Position numbers and translations under genes: made by a program
DNA from: Acidaminobacter sp964416305
GTDB taxonomy: Bacteria; Bacillota; Clostridia; Peptostreptococcales; Acidaminobacteraceae
DNA: 60,955 bases
Assembly (NCBI GenBank): GCA_964416305.1
Contig: CAYQDM010000019.1
Location: forward strand, 1-60,955
Direction of reading: 5' to 3'
In this document: positions 1 through 7,518 of the stretch, in pieces
Numbering within the stretch: position 1 is the first letter of the stretch
Layout: each line of letters starts with the position of its first letter
The notes under the pieces: model-generated
The model's database searches: none
Seen by the model: the letters and a program-made list of their open reading frames with translations, nothing else
What the model was told of the DNA's origin: nothing

Positions 1-53
1 TACGGTGGTGTGAGAGGACGGCTACTCAACTAATGGGTAGCCTCCTACTCGAT
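1..53 (+). mobile_element. 3' end of a group II intron (end of domain V and domain VI)
   Basis: The first bases read ACGGTGGTGTGAGAGG, a string I recognise from the 3' side of domain V and the linker into domain VI of bacterial group II introns. A stem follows (GGCTACTC / GGGTAGCC around AACTAAT), then CCTCCTACTCGAT, the usual 3' terminus. The intron therefore runs off the left edge of the window on the + strand and ends near position 53. Its reverse transcriptase and domains I-IV are not in view. The exact splice site is inferred from memory of related introns. Confidence 0.7.
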
Positions 54-148
54 TGCTTTGCAAGTTTTGTGAAAATATGTAAGGTCTTTGGGCTCAGCAA
101 AAGGGCTAAGCCCTCCAAGAGGGCAGTGTCGATTCAGCCCCGAAACAT

Positions 149-307
149 TTAGCGAGGGCGGCCAAAAAAGAGTGGGGAGGCGAGAATAAAGCCAACCAGA
201 ATTCCGGCCCCCGCCTTTAAGTAATCGCCTTGGAACAGATAGATAATACCGAAGATCACTAAAGCTATTCCGCCCGCCAGCGGGGCATAATGTTTGATCT
301 GATTCAT
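149..307 (-). CDS. Small two-helix membrane protein, 52 aa
   Basis: The ORF reads MNQIKHYAPLAGG... and ends ...FFGRPR. A perfect GGAGG lies seven bases before the ATG. The product has two hydrophobic stretches (about residues 8-26 and 33-48) split by a short polar turn (FQGDYLK), so it is probably a small inner-membrane hairpin. No family is recognised. It lies just downstream of the M24 peptidase on the same strand and may be co-transcribed with it. It also sits next to the group II intron end, so the intron may have inserted in its 3' region. A longer overlapping frame on the same strand has no such membrane pattern and no ribosome site, and I do not support it. Confidence 0.6.
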   Translation of the reverse strand: MNQIKHYAPLAGGIALVIFGIIYLFQGDYLKAGAGILVGFILASPLFFGRPR

Positions 308-360
308 GAGAGACGCCTCCATAAATGGTTTTGTGGTCTGGGAAAAGCGCTGATCTGATG

Positions 361-1443
361 TTAACCAATGATTGTCAGTGCTTTTGAGAATTGATTCAGG
401 ACTTCGCAGCCGGTTTCCGTGACGAGGACCAGGTCCTCGATTCGAACGCCAAATTCATTTTGGAGATAGATGCCGGGCTCAATGGAGAATACCATACCTG
501 GCTCGAGTAATGCCGTATTAACGGAGGAGACGTCCCCGAACTCATGGACTTCAATGCCAATGGCGTGGCCTGTGCGATGGGTGAAGTATGGCCCATAACC
601 GCCGGCCTCAATAACCTGGCGTGCAGCCGCATCCACATCACAGAACCTGGCTCTAGGGCGAACAGCAGCTATGGCCGCCAGGTTGGCTTGATGCACCAGG
701 TCATAAACCCGTCGTGCTTTATCTGAGACGGTTTTGTAGAAAAACGTTCGGGTCATATCCGAGCAGTAGCTGTCCTTGATACAGCCAATGTCGCAAATAA
801 TCGAATCGCCGGGCTGAAGCTGTGAATTCCCAGGATCGTGGTGGGGCAGCGCGGCGTTAGCGCCAAAGGCAATTATTGGGGAAAAAGAGACGCCATCTGT
901 TCCCATAATGTGGTAGGTTTCCTTCAGAAGCCGACTGAGTGACAGTTCGGTGCATTCGTCCTCGACAGATGCCGCCAAAACTTTCATAGCCTGATCATTC
1001 AGCTCAGAGGCTTTTCTCATTGCGGCCTGCTCTTCGAGGTCTTTGATCAGCCGAACAGAATCTGCCGCCAATGAGCCATTGATAAAGGTCGCATGAGGGT
1101 GCTTTTCCATAAGCGGAAGAAGAAAGCGCGCCGGCCATGTCTTATCTACACCAATGTCACCTTCGTCGCTTATGAACTCTGACAACAGAGAAATGCTGTC
1201 CTCGGTGTCGCTGAAATAGTGTGCCTGAACGCCGTCAGCCTCTTGAAGCTGAACCGGGAAGAGCGCGTTTATAAATAAATGCTTTTCTCCACCTAGGTTC
1301 AGGTAAAGTACGAGCATTCTCTCACCGGGGTGGATCCATTCTCCCGTCAGATAAAAAATGGTGGCAGGATCAGAGATGATGAGTTGTTCCATTTGAGTTT
1401 GAAGCATATAGCCTATGACACGGTCTAATCTAGACTGGTTCAT
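361..1443 (-). CDS. M24 family metallopeptidase (Xaa-Pro aminopeptidase/dipeptidase type)
   Basis: A cytoplasmic aminopeptidase expected to remove N-terminal residues before proline with a two-metal centre. The 360 aa product has the creatinase-like N-terminal domain (about 1-130) and the pita-bread catalytic domain (about 135-355). The metal-ligand motifs are in order: an Asp in CDIGC, an Asp in SDMTR, a His in TGHAIG, a Glu in EPGIY and a Glu in VRIEDL. Length is normal for bacterial PepP/PepQ-like proteins. GGAGGGG lies just upstream of the ATG. The neighbours do not indicate a pathway. Whether it acts on dipeptides (prolidase) or longer peptides cannot be told from sequence. Confidence 0.9.
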   Translation of the reverse strand: MNQSRLDRVIGYMLQTQMEQLIISDPATIFYLTGEWIHPGERMLVLYLNLGGEKHLFINALFPVQLQEADGVQAHYFSDTEDSISLLSEFISDEGDIGVDKTWPARFLLPLMEKHPHATFINGSLAADSVRLIKDLEEQAAMRKASELNDQAMKVLAASVEDECTELSLSRLLKETYHIMGTDGVSFSPIIAFGANAALPHHDPGNSQLQPGDSIICDIGCIKDSYCSDMTRTFFYKTVSDKARRVYDLVHQANLAAIAAVRPRARFCDVDAAARQVIEAGGYGPYFTHRTGHAIGIEVHEFGDVSSVNTALLEPGMVFSIEPGIYLQNEFGVRIEDLVLVTETGCEVLNQFSKALTIIG

Positions 1444-1627
1444 TCTACCCCTCCATCTTCAGAGATACTATAATTATAACAGGTTGAACAAGGCAAGTGG
1501 TACTGATCTTTAAGTCAGGCGTGAAATTTGCCGATGGTTTTGAGAACACCACCTCACACTCGAGTCAACGGTGTTTAAGCGCTTTACTTCTGCTGCAACG
1601 GCATTCAGAGTCAGTACTTTAGTGCTG

Positions 1628-1687
1628 CAAAAAAAAGAAAATTGGCGAAGCGGCAGACGGGATCGACTGCCGCTAAAACCAATTTTC
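1628..1687 (-). terminator. Intrinsic terminator after the ABC-F gene
   Basis: Inverted repeats GAAAATTGG/CCAATTTTC (1637-1645 with 1679-1687) and GCGGCAG/CTGCCGC (1650-1656 with 1667-1673) form one long hairpin. Read on the minus strand it is followed by a run of eight T. It lies 15 bases beyond the ABC-F stop codon. Confidence 0.85.
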
Positions 1688-1701
1688 TGTAATTTATATT
1701 T

Positions 1702-3291
1702 TTATTTTCCTTTGCTCTCGAGGTACTCGTCAAAGGTCATCAGCCTGTCGACCATTCCCGCAGGGGAGAGTTCAATTATGCGGTTGGCCACGGTCTGGAT
1801 GAGCTCGTGGTCATGGGAAGACAATAGGATGTTGCTGCTGTAAGCACCCAATCCGTTGTTGAGGGCAGTGATCGACTCGAGATCCAGATGGTTTGTCGGT
1901 TGGTCGAGGACCAGGACATTTGCGCCGGAAAGCATCATTCTGGAGAGCATGCAGCGCACGCGCTCGCCCCCGGAAAGCACGGTTGCGGATTTAAGCGCTT
2001 CTTCGCCTGAGAAAAGCATACGTCCCAGGAAACCGCGAATATACGTCGCATCTTTTTCTGTGGAATATTGTCTGAGCCAATCGACGAGATTCAGATCGAC
2101 GTCATTGAAGAATTCTGAGTTGTCCTTAGGAAAATAGGACTTCGTTATAGTGACGCCCCATTTGATCGTGCCGCTGTCCGGCTCAAGCTCGCCCATAAGG
2201 ACTTTGAACAGAACTGTATTGACCAGCTCGTTGTCACCGACAAACGCGATCTTGTCACCCTTACGGACTGTAAAGCTGACATCTTTGAACATAAGCTCGC
2301 CGTCAATGGACTTTGAGAGATCTTCGACAATCAAGATGTCGTTGCCTACTTCGCGGTCCGGTTTGAAGCCGACGAAAGGATAGCGTCTCGTTGAAGGTTG
2401 AATGTCGTCAAGCGTGATCTTGTCCAGGAGCTTCTTTCTGGATGTTGCTTGTTTGGATTTTGAGGCATTGGCGCTGAACCGCGTGATAAAATCCTGCAGC
2501 TGTTTGATCTTTTCTTCTTTTTTCTTGTTTTGGTCCTTGGACATCTGGAGCGCCAGTTGGCTCGATTCATACCAGAAGTCATAGTTGCCTACAAACATTT
2601 TGATCTTTCCAAAGTCGACGTCTGTCACGTGGGTACAGACTTTGTTCAAGAAGTGCCGGTCGTGGGATACGACTATGACGGTGCCCTCGAAGTCGATCAG
2701 AAAATCCTCAAGCCAGTTGATGGACTGAATGTCGAGGTTGTTCGTAGGCTCGTCCAGGATCAGGACGCCGGGTTTGCCAAATAAGGCCTGCGCAAGCAAG
2801 ACCTTGACTTTTTCAGAACCCATGAGCTCTGACATTTTTTTGTAGTGCATGTCTGTTGTAATACCCAGACCCTGAAGGAGTGAGGAAGCCTCTGATTCAG
2901 CTTCCCAGCCGCCCATTTCTGCAAATTCATGCTCGAGTTCAGCAGCGCGCATACCGTCTGCGTCAGAAAAATCTTCTTTCATATAAATTGCGTCTTTTTC
3001 CTTCATGACTTCACTGAGACGTGGATTGCCCAGAATAACCGTTTCCATGACTTCGTTCTGGTCAAATTCAAAGTGGTCCTGTTTCAGGACAGACAGTCTC
3101 GTACCGGAAGAGACTATGACTTCGCCGGTGTTAGGCTCGAGGTCACCGGACAGGATCTTTAAAAATGTACTTTTTCCGGCGCCATTCGCGCCAATGACAC
3201 CATAACAGTTGCCTGGGATAAATTTTAAGTTGACGTCTTCAAAAAGCTTGCGCTCGCCAAAACGCAGACTGACGTTGGATACAGTAATCAC
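1702..3291 (-). CDS. ABC-F family ATPase (YkpA/YbiT type)
   Basis: A soluble protein with two fused ATP-binding cassettes and no membrane segments, of the ABC-F class that acts on ribosomes. Domain 1 has Walker A GANGAGKST, an unusual signature LMGSEKVK in place of LSGGE, and Walker B LILDEPTNNLD. A charged linker of about 80 residues (KDQNKKKEEKIKQLQ) follows. Domain 2 has FVGDNELVN at its Walker A position, which is degenerate, with LSGGERVR and VLVLDQPTNHLD. The altered first signature and second P-loop are typical of the YbiT/YkpA branch, which is a translation factor rather than a proven resistance protein. At 529 aa the length is normal. It is probably monocistronic, with its own terminator. 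Confidence 0.9.
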   Translation of the reverse strand: MITVSNVSLRFGERKLFEDVNLKFIPGNCYGVIGANGAGKSTFLKILSGDLEPNTGEVIVSSGTRLSVLKQDHFEFDQNEVMETVILGNPRLSEVMKEKDAIYMKEDFSDADGMRAAELEHEFAEMGGWEAESEASSLLQGLGITTDMHYKKMSELMGSEKVKVLLAQALFGKPGVLILDEPTNNLDIQSINWLEDFLIDFEGTVIVVSHDRHFLNKVCTHVTDVDFGKIKMFVGNYDFWYESSQLALQMSKDQNKKKEEKIKQLQDFITRFSANASKSKQATSRKKLLDKITLDDIQPSTRRYPFVGFKPDREVGNDILIVEDLSKSIDGELMFKDVSFTVRKGDKIAFVGDNELVNTVLFKVLMGELEPDSGTIKWGVTITKSYFPKDNSEFFNDVDLNLVDWLRQYSTEKDATYIRGFLGRMLFSGEEALKSATVLSGGERVRCMLSRMMLSGANVLVLDQPTNHLDLESITALNNGLGAYSSNILLSSHDHELIQTVANRIIELSPAGMVDRLMTFDEYLESKGK

Positions 3292-3386
3292 AAAGCATCT
3301 TCCTCAATTCATTATTTGTACAACTTAGCATTATATCACAAAAAATTGTTTTGTGCTCATAAAACTGAATTGACGCAAAATTCGCA

Positions 3387-3415
3387 TTGTAGGCGGATTT
3401 ACTCCATGCTATACT
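3387..3415 (+). promoter_or_regulatory. Predicted sigma-A promoter of the tungstate/molybdopterin operon
   Basis: TTGTAG (3387-3392), a 17-base spacer and TATACT (3410-3415). It lies just before the structured leader. The start point would be near 3422, giving an untranslated leader of about 320 nt. Confidence 0.55.
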
Positions 3416-3439
3416 GAAAACAGCGGTTCACAACTTAAT

Positions 3440-3580
3440 GCGCTTTTTTCGAGCTGGAAGGCCTACAGCATGCCGGCAAGTCTGAAACAATCGGACTGTC
3501 AGGAGGTGCCATGGCTTTCAGCCGCCGGGTCACAGGAGAAATCCTGGGGCCTCCCACTTGAGGAAAGGAAAAAGCCCTAT
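3440..3580 (+). promoter_or_regulatory. Candidate Moco/Tuco RNA (molybdenum or tungsten cofactor riboswitch)
   Basis: The leader has an outer pairing GGAGG (3502-3506) with CCTCC (3550-3554). This encloses GCCGCCGGGTCA and a perfect stem with GNRA tetraloop, CAGGA-GAAA-TCCTG (3533-3546), running into GGGGCCTCCC. The tetraloop stem next to a GGCCTCC strand is how I remember the Moco RNA motif, which controls molybdate transport and cofactor genes. The downstream operon (tupABC, moeA, moaC) is the expected target. Boundaries are approximate. A shorter Tuco variant would suggest tungsten cofactor sensing, but the variant cannot be settled by eye. Confidence 0.65.
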
Positions 3581-3624
3581 ACGAACTTTTAAGGATGGGT
3601 CATTACATAGGCGGCGCAACTTGC

Positions 3625-3701
3625 GGCGTCAGAAGACGCCAATTCTGCGTGTCTGTGACGTATCTAAACTTAAAAGATCTGACTTCGGGCGTCCTTTTTT
3701 T
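3625..3701 (+). terminator. Terminator/antiterminator expression platform before tupA
   Basis: GGCGTC (3625-3630) pairs with GACGCC (3635-3640) across an AGAA loop. The same GACGCC can instead pair with GGGCGTC (3687-3693), which is followed directly by seven T (3695-3701). The two pairings exclude each other, as expected for transcription attenuation by the upstream RNA element. Confidence 0.5.
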
Positions 3702-3742
3702 GAGGATGTTTTTTTATCCCCAAAATTTAAGGAGGCAAACTA

Positions 3743-4678
3743 ATGAAAACGAAATTGTATTCAAAGTCCAAGAAATCACTTAACCTGTTCCTGCTGGCAG
3801 CGCTGCTTTTGGCGCTTGCAATGTTTGGGTCGGGGTGCAGTCAACCAGCTCCAGCAGAAGCACCCGCTGAAACACCTGCCGAGACACCGGCAGAAACACC
3901 GTCAGAATCCACACTGCCGTCCCTGGAAGGTCAGACTCTGATTCTTTCCACTACCACCAGCACCCAGGACAGCGGACTTCTGGATTTTATCCTTCCGGAC
4001 TTCGAAGCAAAAACCGGTGCTGAGGTCAAAGTGGTGGCGGTGGGTTCCGGTGCGGCCATACAGATGGGCGTCGACGGAGAAGCGGACGTTCTTTTGGTCC
4101 ACGCCAAGTCAGACGAAGAAAAATTTGTGGCTGATGGTCACGGTCTCCGGCGTTTCAACGTCATGTACAATGATTTTGTCGTTGTAGGACCATCGGCAGA
4201 TCCTGCAGAACTTAAAGGGGCCACATTCGCGAATGCAGGAGAAGCCCTCAAGCAGATCATGGACAAAGGCGCGTCCTTTGTTTCCAGAGGGGATGACTCC
4301 GGTACACATAAGAAAGAAAACAGCCTGTGGAAATTGGCCGACATGATCCCTTCCGGAGATCAGTACGTTTCAGCGGGCAAAGGTATGGGCGACGTCCTTC
4401 AGATGGCAAGTGAGCTTCAAGCTTATGCTTTGACGGATCGGGCGACGTATCTCAGCATGAAGGATAATCTCGAGCTTGAGATCGTCACGGAAGGGCTGGA
4501 TGGCCTGCTCAATCCTTATGGCGTCATTGCGGTCAATCCAGACAAAAACGCTCAAATCAATGCAGAAGCTGCGCAGGCCTTCATTGACTGGATCGTCTCA
4601 GATGAGACACAGACACTGATTGGTGAATTCGGCGTGGAAAAGTTCGGCGCGCCGCTGTTCTTCCCTGACGCGGAATAG
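3743..4678 (+). CDS. tupA: Tungstate/molybdate-binding lipoprotein TupA
   Basis: Substrate-binding subunit of the TupABC tungstate importer, anchored outside the membrane by lipid. The 311 aa product starts with a basic signal peptide, then a hydrophobic core and a lipobox ending in Cys at about residue 32 (FGSGC). A Pro/Ala/Glu-rich linker with repeated AETP units follows (about 35-54). The mature domain opens with STTTSTQDSGLLD, the oxyanion-binding TTTS region typical of TupA, and carries SRGDDSGTHKKE further on. Specificity (tungstate versus molybdate) is inferred from family membership. TAAGGAGG precedes the ATG. It is the first gene of the cofactor operon, downstream of the riboswitch-like leader. 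Confidence 0.92.
   Translation: MKTKLYSKSKKSLNLFLLAALLLALAMFGSGCSQPAPAEAPAETPAETPAETPSESTLPSLEGQTLILSTTTSTQDSGLLDFILPDFEAKTGAEVKVVAVGSGAAIQMGVDGEADVLLVHAKSDEEKFVADGHGLRRFNVMYNDFVVVGPSADPAELKGATFANAGEALKQIMDKGASFVSRGDDSGTHKKENSLWKLADMIPSGDQYVSAGKGMGDVLQMASELQAYALTDRATYLSMKDNLELEIVTEGLDGLLNPYGVIAVNPDKNAQINAEAAQAFIDWIVSDETQTLIGEFGVEKFGAPLFFPDAE
4188..4198 (-). repeat. TGCCGATGGTC 11-mer, exact copy 1
   Basis: Inside tupA, read in the gene as GGA CCA TCG GCA (Gly-Pro-Ser-Ala). Confidence 0.95.
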
Positions 4679-4724
4679 TTTGACTTGTGAACCGCTGCCC
4701 AAAAGGAAGTTGGCGTCTGACACC

Positions 4725-4806
4725 CGCTTCCACAATAATGAAGACGGGGGGCGACAGGCTTAAGACGGCCTGTTGACCCCACTTCCACAATACCCGTTTC
4801 CACAAC
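4725..4806 (+). repeat. Spacer repeats and hairpin between tupA and tupB
   Basis: The 156-base spacer holds three copies of a TTCCACAA-centred unit (around 4725-4737, 4781-4792 and 4795-4806) and a small hairpin ACAGGC/GCCTGT (4754-4773). A structured spacer between a binding-protein gene and its permease gene often lets the binding protein be made in excess. That role is inferred. Confidence 0.5.
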
Positions 4807-4834
4807 ACAAGTTTTCGCAAAGGAGGGACGCAGG

Positions 4835-5527
4835 TTGGACTACATAGCAGACGGATTCAAGGCAGCCTTCAATCTGTTGATCTCGATGGATGCAGAGGTT
4901 TACGGCGTCATAGGCTTGTCACTTGTCGTTTCGACGCTGTCAGCCTTAATAGCAGGACTTATTGGGACTGTGCTCGGCATTTACACTGGACTGAAAAATT
5001 TTAGAGGCAAGAAGCTTTATGCCAGAATTCTATATACCATGATGGGACTGCCGCCGGTGGTTGTTGGACTTCTGGTGGCCATCCTCCTTTCCCGCCGCGG
5101 CCCCATGGGGTCGCTGGAGCTGATTTTTACCCCGACGGCTATGATCATTGCCCAAGTCATTCTGGTCACGCCTATTGTAACCGGCATTGTCTTCAATGTC
5201 GCCGTCAAGAGGGGCAGGGAAGTCTATGAACTTGGGAAGACCCTGGGTGGCGGCCATGTGGCGATCCTCGGACTTTTTCTGAAAGAACTGAAAGCGGAAC
5301 TCATGGCGGCCTTCGTCACAGGGTTTGGCCGGGCGGTTTCAGAGGTGGGGGCCGTCATGATAGTAGGCGGTAATATTCAAGGCCACACCCGGGTCATGAC
5401 GACCTACATAGCCATGAACAACAGTATGGGCAACTACGCGCAGTCTATTGCCATGGCCATTGTGCTGCTCAGCCTTTCCTTTCTTGCCAATGCTTTTGTT
5501 TACCACGCCGCAGGGGAGGAGATCTGA
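4835..5527 (+). CDS. tupB: Tungstate ABC transporter permease TupB
   Basis: Inner-membrane permease of the TupABC importer, 230 aa, with about five or six hydrophobic segments. It carries the permease-ATPase coupling loop around ELGKTLGGGHVAI (EAA-type motif, near residues 130-145), and GFGRAVSEVGAVMIVGG is typical of tungstate and molybdate permeases. The start is TTG at 4835, set by AGGAGGG nine bases upstream. The stop overlaps the tupC ATG by one base, so translation is coupled. Confidence 0.9.
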   Translation: MDYIADGFKAAFNLLISMDAEVYGVIGLSLVVSTLSALIAGLIGTVLGIYTGLKNFRGKKLYARILYTMMGLPPVVVGLLVAILLSRRGPMGSLELIFTPTAMIIAQVILVTPIVTGIVFNVAVKRGREVYELGKTLGGGHVAILGLFLKELKAELMAAFVTGFGRAVSEVGAVMIVGGNIQGHTRVMTTYIAMNNSMGNYAQSIAMAIVLLSLSFLANAFVYHAAGEEI

Positions 5528-6216
5528 TGGAACTCAGAGTCGAAGCACTGGTCAAGCGCCATGGAAAGCGGCTTTTATTTGATATTGAAAATCTCAGACT
5601 GCCTTCAGGCGGACTGTACGGACTGATGGGACCGAATGGTGCCGGTAAAACGACGCTGCTTAAAATGGCTGCGGGTCTCGAGAAGCCGGATCATGGAAGA
5701 ATTCTTTACGACGGACGCGCCTGGGATAAAGGTCTGTTTACAGAGATAACTTATCTCAGTCAAAAGGCATATATGATGAACGCAACCGTTGCGGACAACG
5801 TGGCCTGGCCCCTTGAAGCGAGAGGCGTCAGGGGCTCGGAACGGGACAGAAGAGTCAGATGTGCGCTGGAGCGCATGGAGATTCCGGAGCTCGCCAGCCG
5901 AAAAGCGACGACACTCTCCGGCGGTGAAGCACAGAAGGTGGCATTGGCCAGGGCCTTGGTCTTTGAGCCAAGACTCCTGTTGATGGACGAGCCTGCTGCC
6001 AGCCTGGACAGACAAGCGACGGAACTCTTTGAGTCCAGGCTGATCCAGTACCACCGCGAGACCGGCGCGACTGTCATTCTGGTGACACACAGTGCAGAGC
6101 AAGCCCAAAGATGCTGCAATGAACTGCTGTGGCTGCAGGAGGCTCGACTGGAAATTTCTATGCTGCCAATGTCAATAGACTACACTACACGAGGTGATGG
6201 AGTTGGATCTATTTAA
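5527..6216 (+). CDS. tupC: Tungstate ABC transporter ATPase TupC
   Basis: Cytoplasmic ATPase that powers tungstate uptake through TupB. The 229 aa product has Walker A GPNGAGKTT (about residue 35), a Q-loop at YLSQKAY, signature LSGGEAQKVALARAL, Walker B LLLMDEP with the D-loop AASLD, and an H-switch VTHSAEQ. The C-terminus after the H-switch is short, with no regulatory TOBE or MOP domain, as is common for TupC. The ATG overlaps the tupB stop, and its own 3' end overlaps the start of moeA by about 20 bases, so one transcript is nearly certain. Confidence 0.92.
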   Translation: MELRVEALVKRHGKRLLFDIENLRLPSGGLYGLMGPNGAGKTTLLKMAAGLEKPDHGRILYDGRAWDKGLFTEITYLSQKAYMMNATVADNVAWPLEARGVRGSERDRRVRCALERMEIPELASRKATTLSGGEAQKVALARALVFEPRLLLMDEPAASLDRQATELFESRLIQYHRETGATVILVTHSAEQAQRCCNELLWLQEARLEISMLPMSIDYTTRGDGVGSI

Positions 6217-7486
6217 CGTTTTGACACTACGCGAAATCACGGTAAAGCTTAACGAAACCTTTGCAGAACCCGCACTGCGCGTGGAAAGTCTGCCCCTTGG
6301 GAGTGCGCTCGGCAGAATTCTCGCTGAAGATCAAACTGCCGCGGAGGATGTCCCGCATTTCACAAGGTCCGTGGTGGATGGCTACGCCGTGAGGGCTAAG
6401 GATACCTTTGGCGCCAGCGAGAGTATTCCAGGATTCTTAAATCTCGTTGGAGCTGTGGAAATGGGAAAGCCGGCGCTTCGGGCCGTAAAATCCGGAGAAG
6501 CCGTTTATGTACCCACGGGCGGCGCGCTGCCGGAGGGGGCAGACGCTGTTGTCATGATTGAGTACACTGAGCCTTTTGGTGCTGGACAGATTGCGGTCCA
6601 CCGACCATCGGCACCCCTTGAAAATGTTATGTCGAAAGGTGATGACCTGGCCAGTGGCGAAGTCGTCCTAAAACGCGGGACCCGGCTCAGGCCTCAGGAT
6701 CTGGGGGTTCTGTCCGCTTTGGGGATCGAAAGTGTTCAGGTTTTTGCGCCTTTTCAGGTCAGCGTCCTGTCGACAGGGGATGAAATTGTGCCTGTCGGTC
6801 AAAAGCCAACGGCGGGACAGATCAGGGATATCAACAGTTATACCATTTCCGGTCTGATTGAGGCGGCAGGTGGATGCGTAAAGCGCGCCATCCTGGTGAA
6901 AGATAATTTCGACGCTCTGAAATGGGCCGTCTCGGAAGCTGTATCGGACAGCGACCTGGTCCTGCTTTCAGGCGGCAGCTCCGTGGGCGAGAAAGATTAC
7001 ACCCAGAGGGTGATCCAGTCTTTCGATGACTCGGAGATCCTGGCCCACGGTCTCGGGATCAAACCGGGCAAGCCTACCGTTGTGGCCAGAATAGGCGAGG
7101 TGCCTGTCTTTGGCCTTCCGGGGCAGCCTGCATCCGCCATGATGATTTTCAAAGCCATCGTTGAGCCGCTCCTTCAAAGACTGACGGGAGAACAGATAGT
7201 TTCTTTAGCAGATGGTTCCGGTGCCCAACATGATAAAGACCTGGCAGCCCTTTTCAGAAGGCGGACGGTCACTGCAGCCGCGTCATCAAACATCCATGCA
7301 GCGCCCGGAAGGACGACTTTCCAAATGGTTTCCCTGGAGCGGCGCTCAGGCATGTTGACGGCTGTCCCTGTCCACGGCAAATCAGGCATGATTTCACTGA
7401 TGAGCAGAGCGGACGGATATATCCAAATTGAACCGGAGCAGGAGGGCATACTCCAAAATGAGCCAGTTCAAGTGATCCTGTTCTAG
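6197..7486 (+). CDS. moeA: Molybdopterin molybdenumtransferase MoeA
   Basis: Inserts molybdate, or tungstate in tungsten users, into adenylylated molybdopterin. The 429 aa product has the usual MoeA order: the N-terminal domain with FTRSVVDGYAVRA, the beta-strand region with PTGGALPEGADAVVMIE, the MPT-binding domain with VSVLSTGDEI, then LSGGSSVGEKD and PGKPT, and the C-terminal beta domain. The ATG at 6197 is preferred. A GTG sits directly before it at 6194, and the gene overlaps the end of tupC. A second, larger MoeA follows, so the two may handle different metals or steps. Confidence 0.93.
   Translation: MELDLFNVLTLREITVKLNETFAEPALRVESLPLGSALGRILAEDQTAAEDVPHFTRSVVDGYAVRAKDTFGASESIPGFLNLVGAVEMGKPALRAVKSGEAVYVPTGGALPEGADAVVMIEYTEPFGAGQIAVHRPSAPLENVMSKGDDLASGEVVLKRGTRLRPQDLGVLSALGIESVQVFAPFQVSVLSTGDEIVPVGQKPTAGQIRDINSYTISGLIEAAGGCVKRAILVKDNFDALKWAVSEAVSDSDLVLLSGGSSVGEKDYTQRVIQSFDDSEILAHGLGIKPGKPTVVARIGEVPVFGLPGQPASAMMIFKAIVEPLLQRLTGEQIVSLADGSGAQHDKDLAALFRRRTVTAAASSNIHAAPGRTTFQMVSLERRSGMLTAVPVHGKSGMISLMSRADGYIQIEPEQEGILQNEPVQVILF
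6603..6613 (-). repeat. TGCCGATGGTC 11-mer, exact copy 2
   Basis: Inside moeA, read as CGA CCA TCG GCA (Arg-Pro-Ser-Ala). Confidence 0.95.
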
Positions 7487-7518
7487 AATCTTGATCAATC
7501 CACCGGAGGTGTCGGCAA

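Noticed and set aside
45..368. 107 aa reading frame on the minus strand
   Set aside because: No ribosome site, mixed composition, and it overlaps the better-supported 52 aa membrane protein and the intron end.
3558..3783. Short reading frames in the tupA leader
   Set aside because: They overlap the riboswitch-like and terminator structures and lack ribosome sites.
4835..4837. Frameshift at the start of tupB because no ATG is present
   Set aside because: TTG with a strong AGGAGGG at the right distance is a normal start in this genome.
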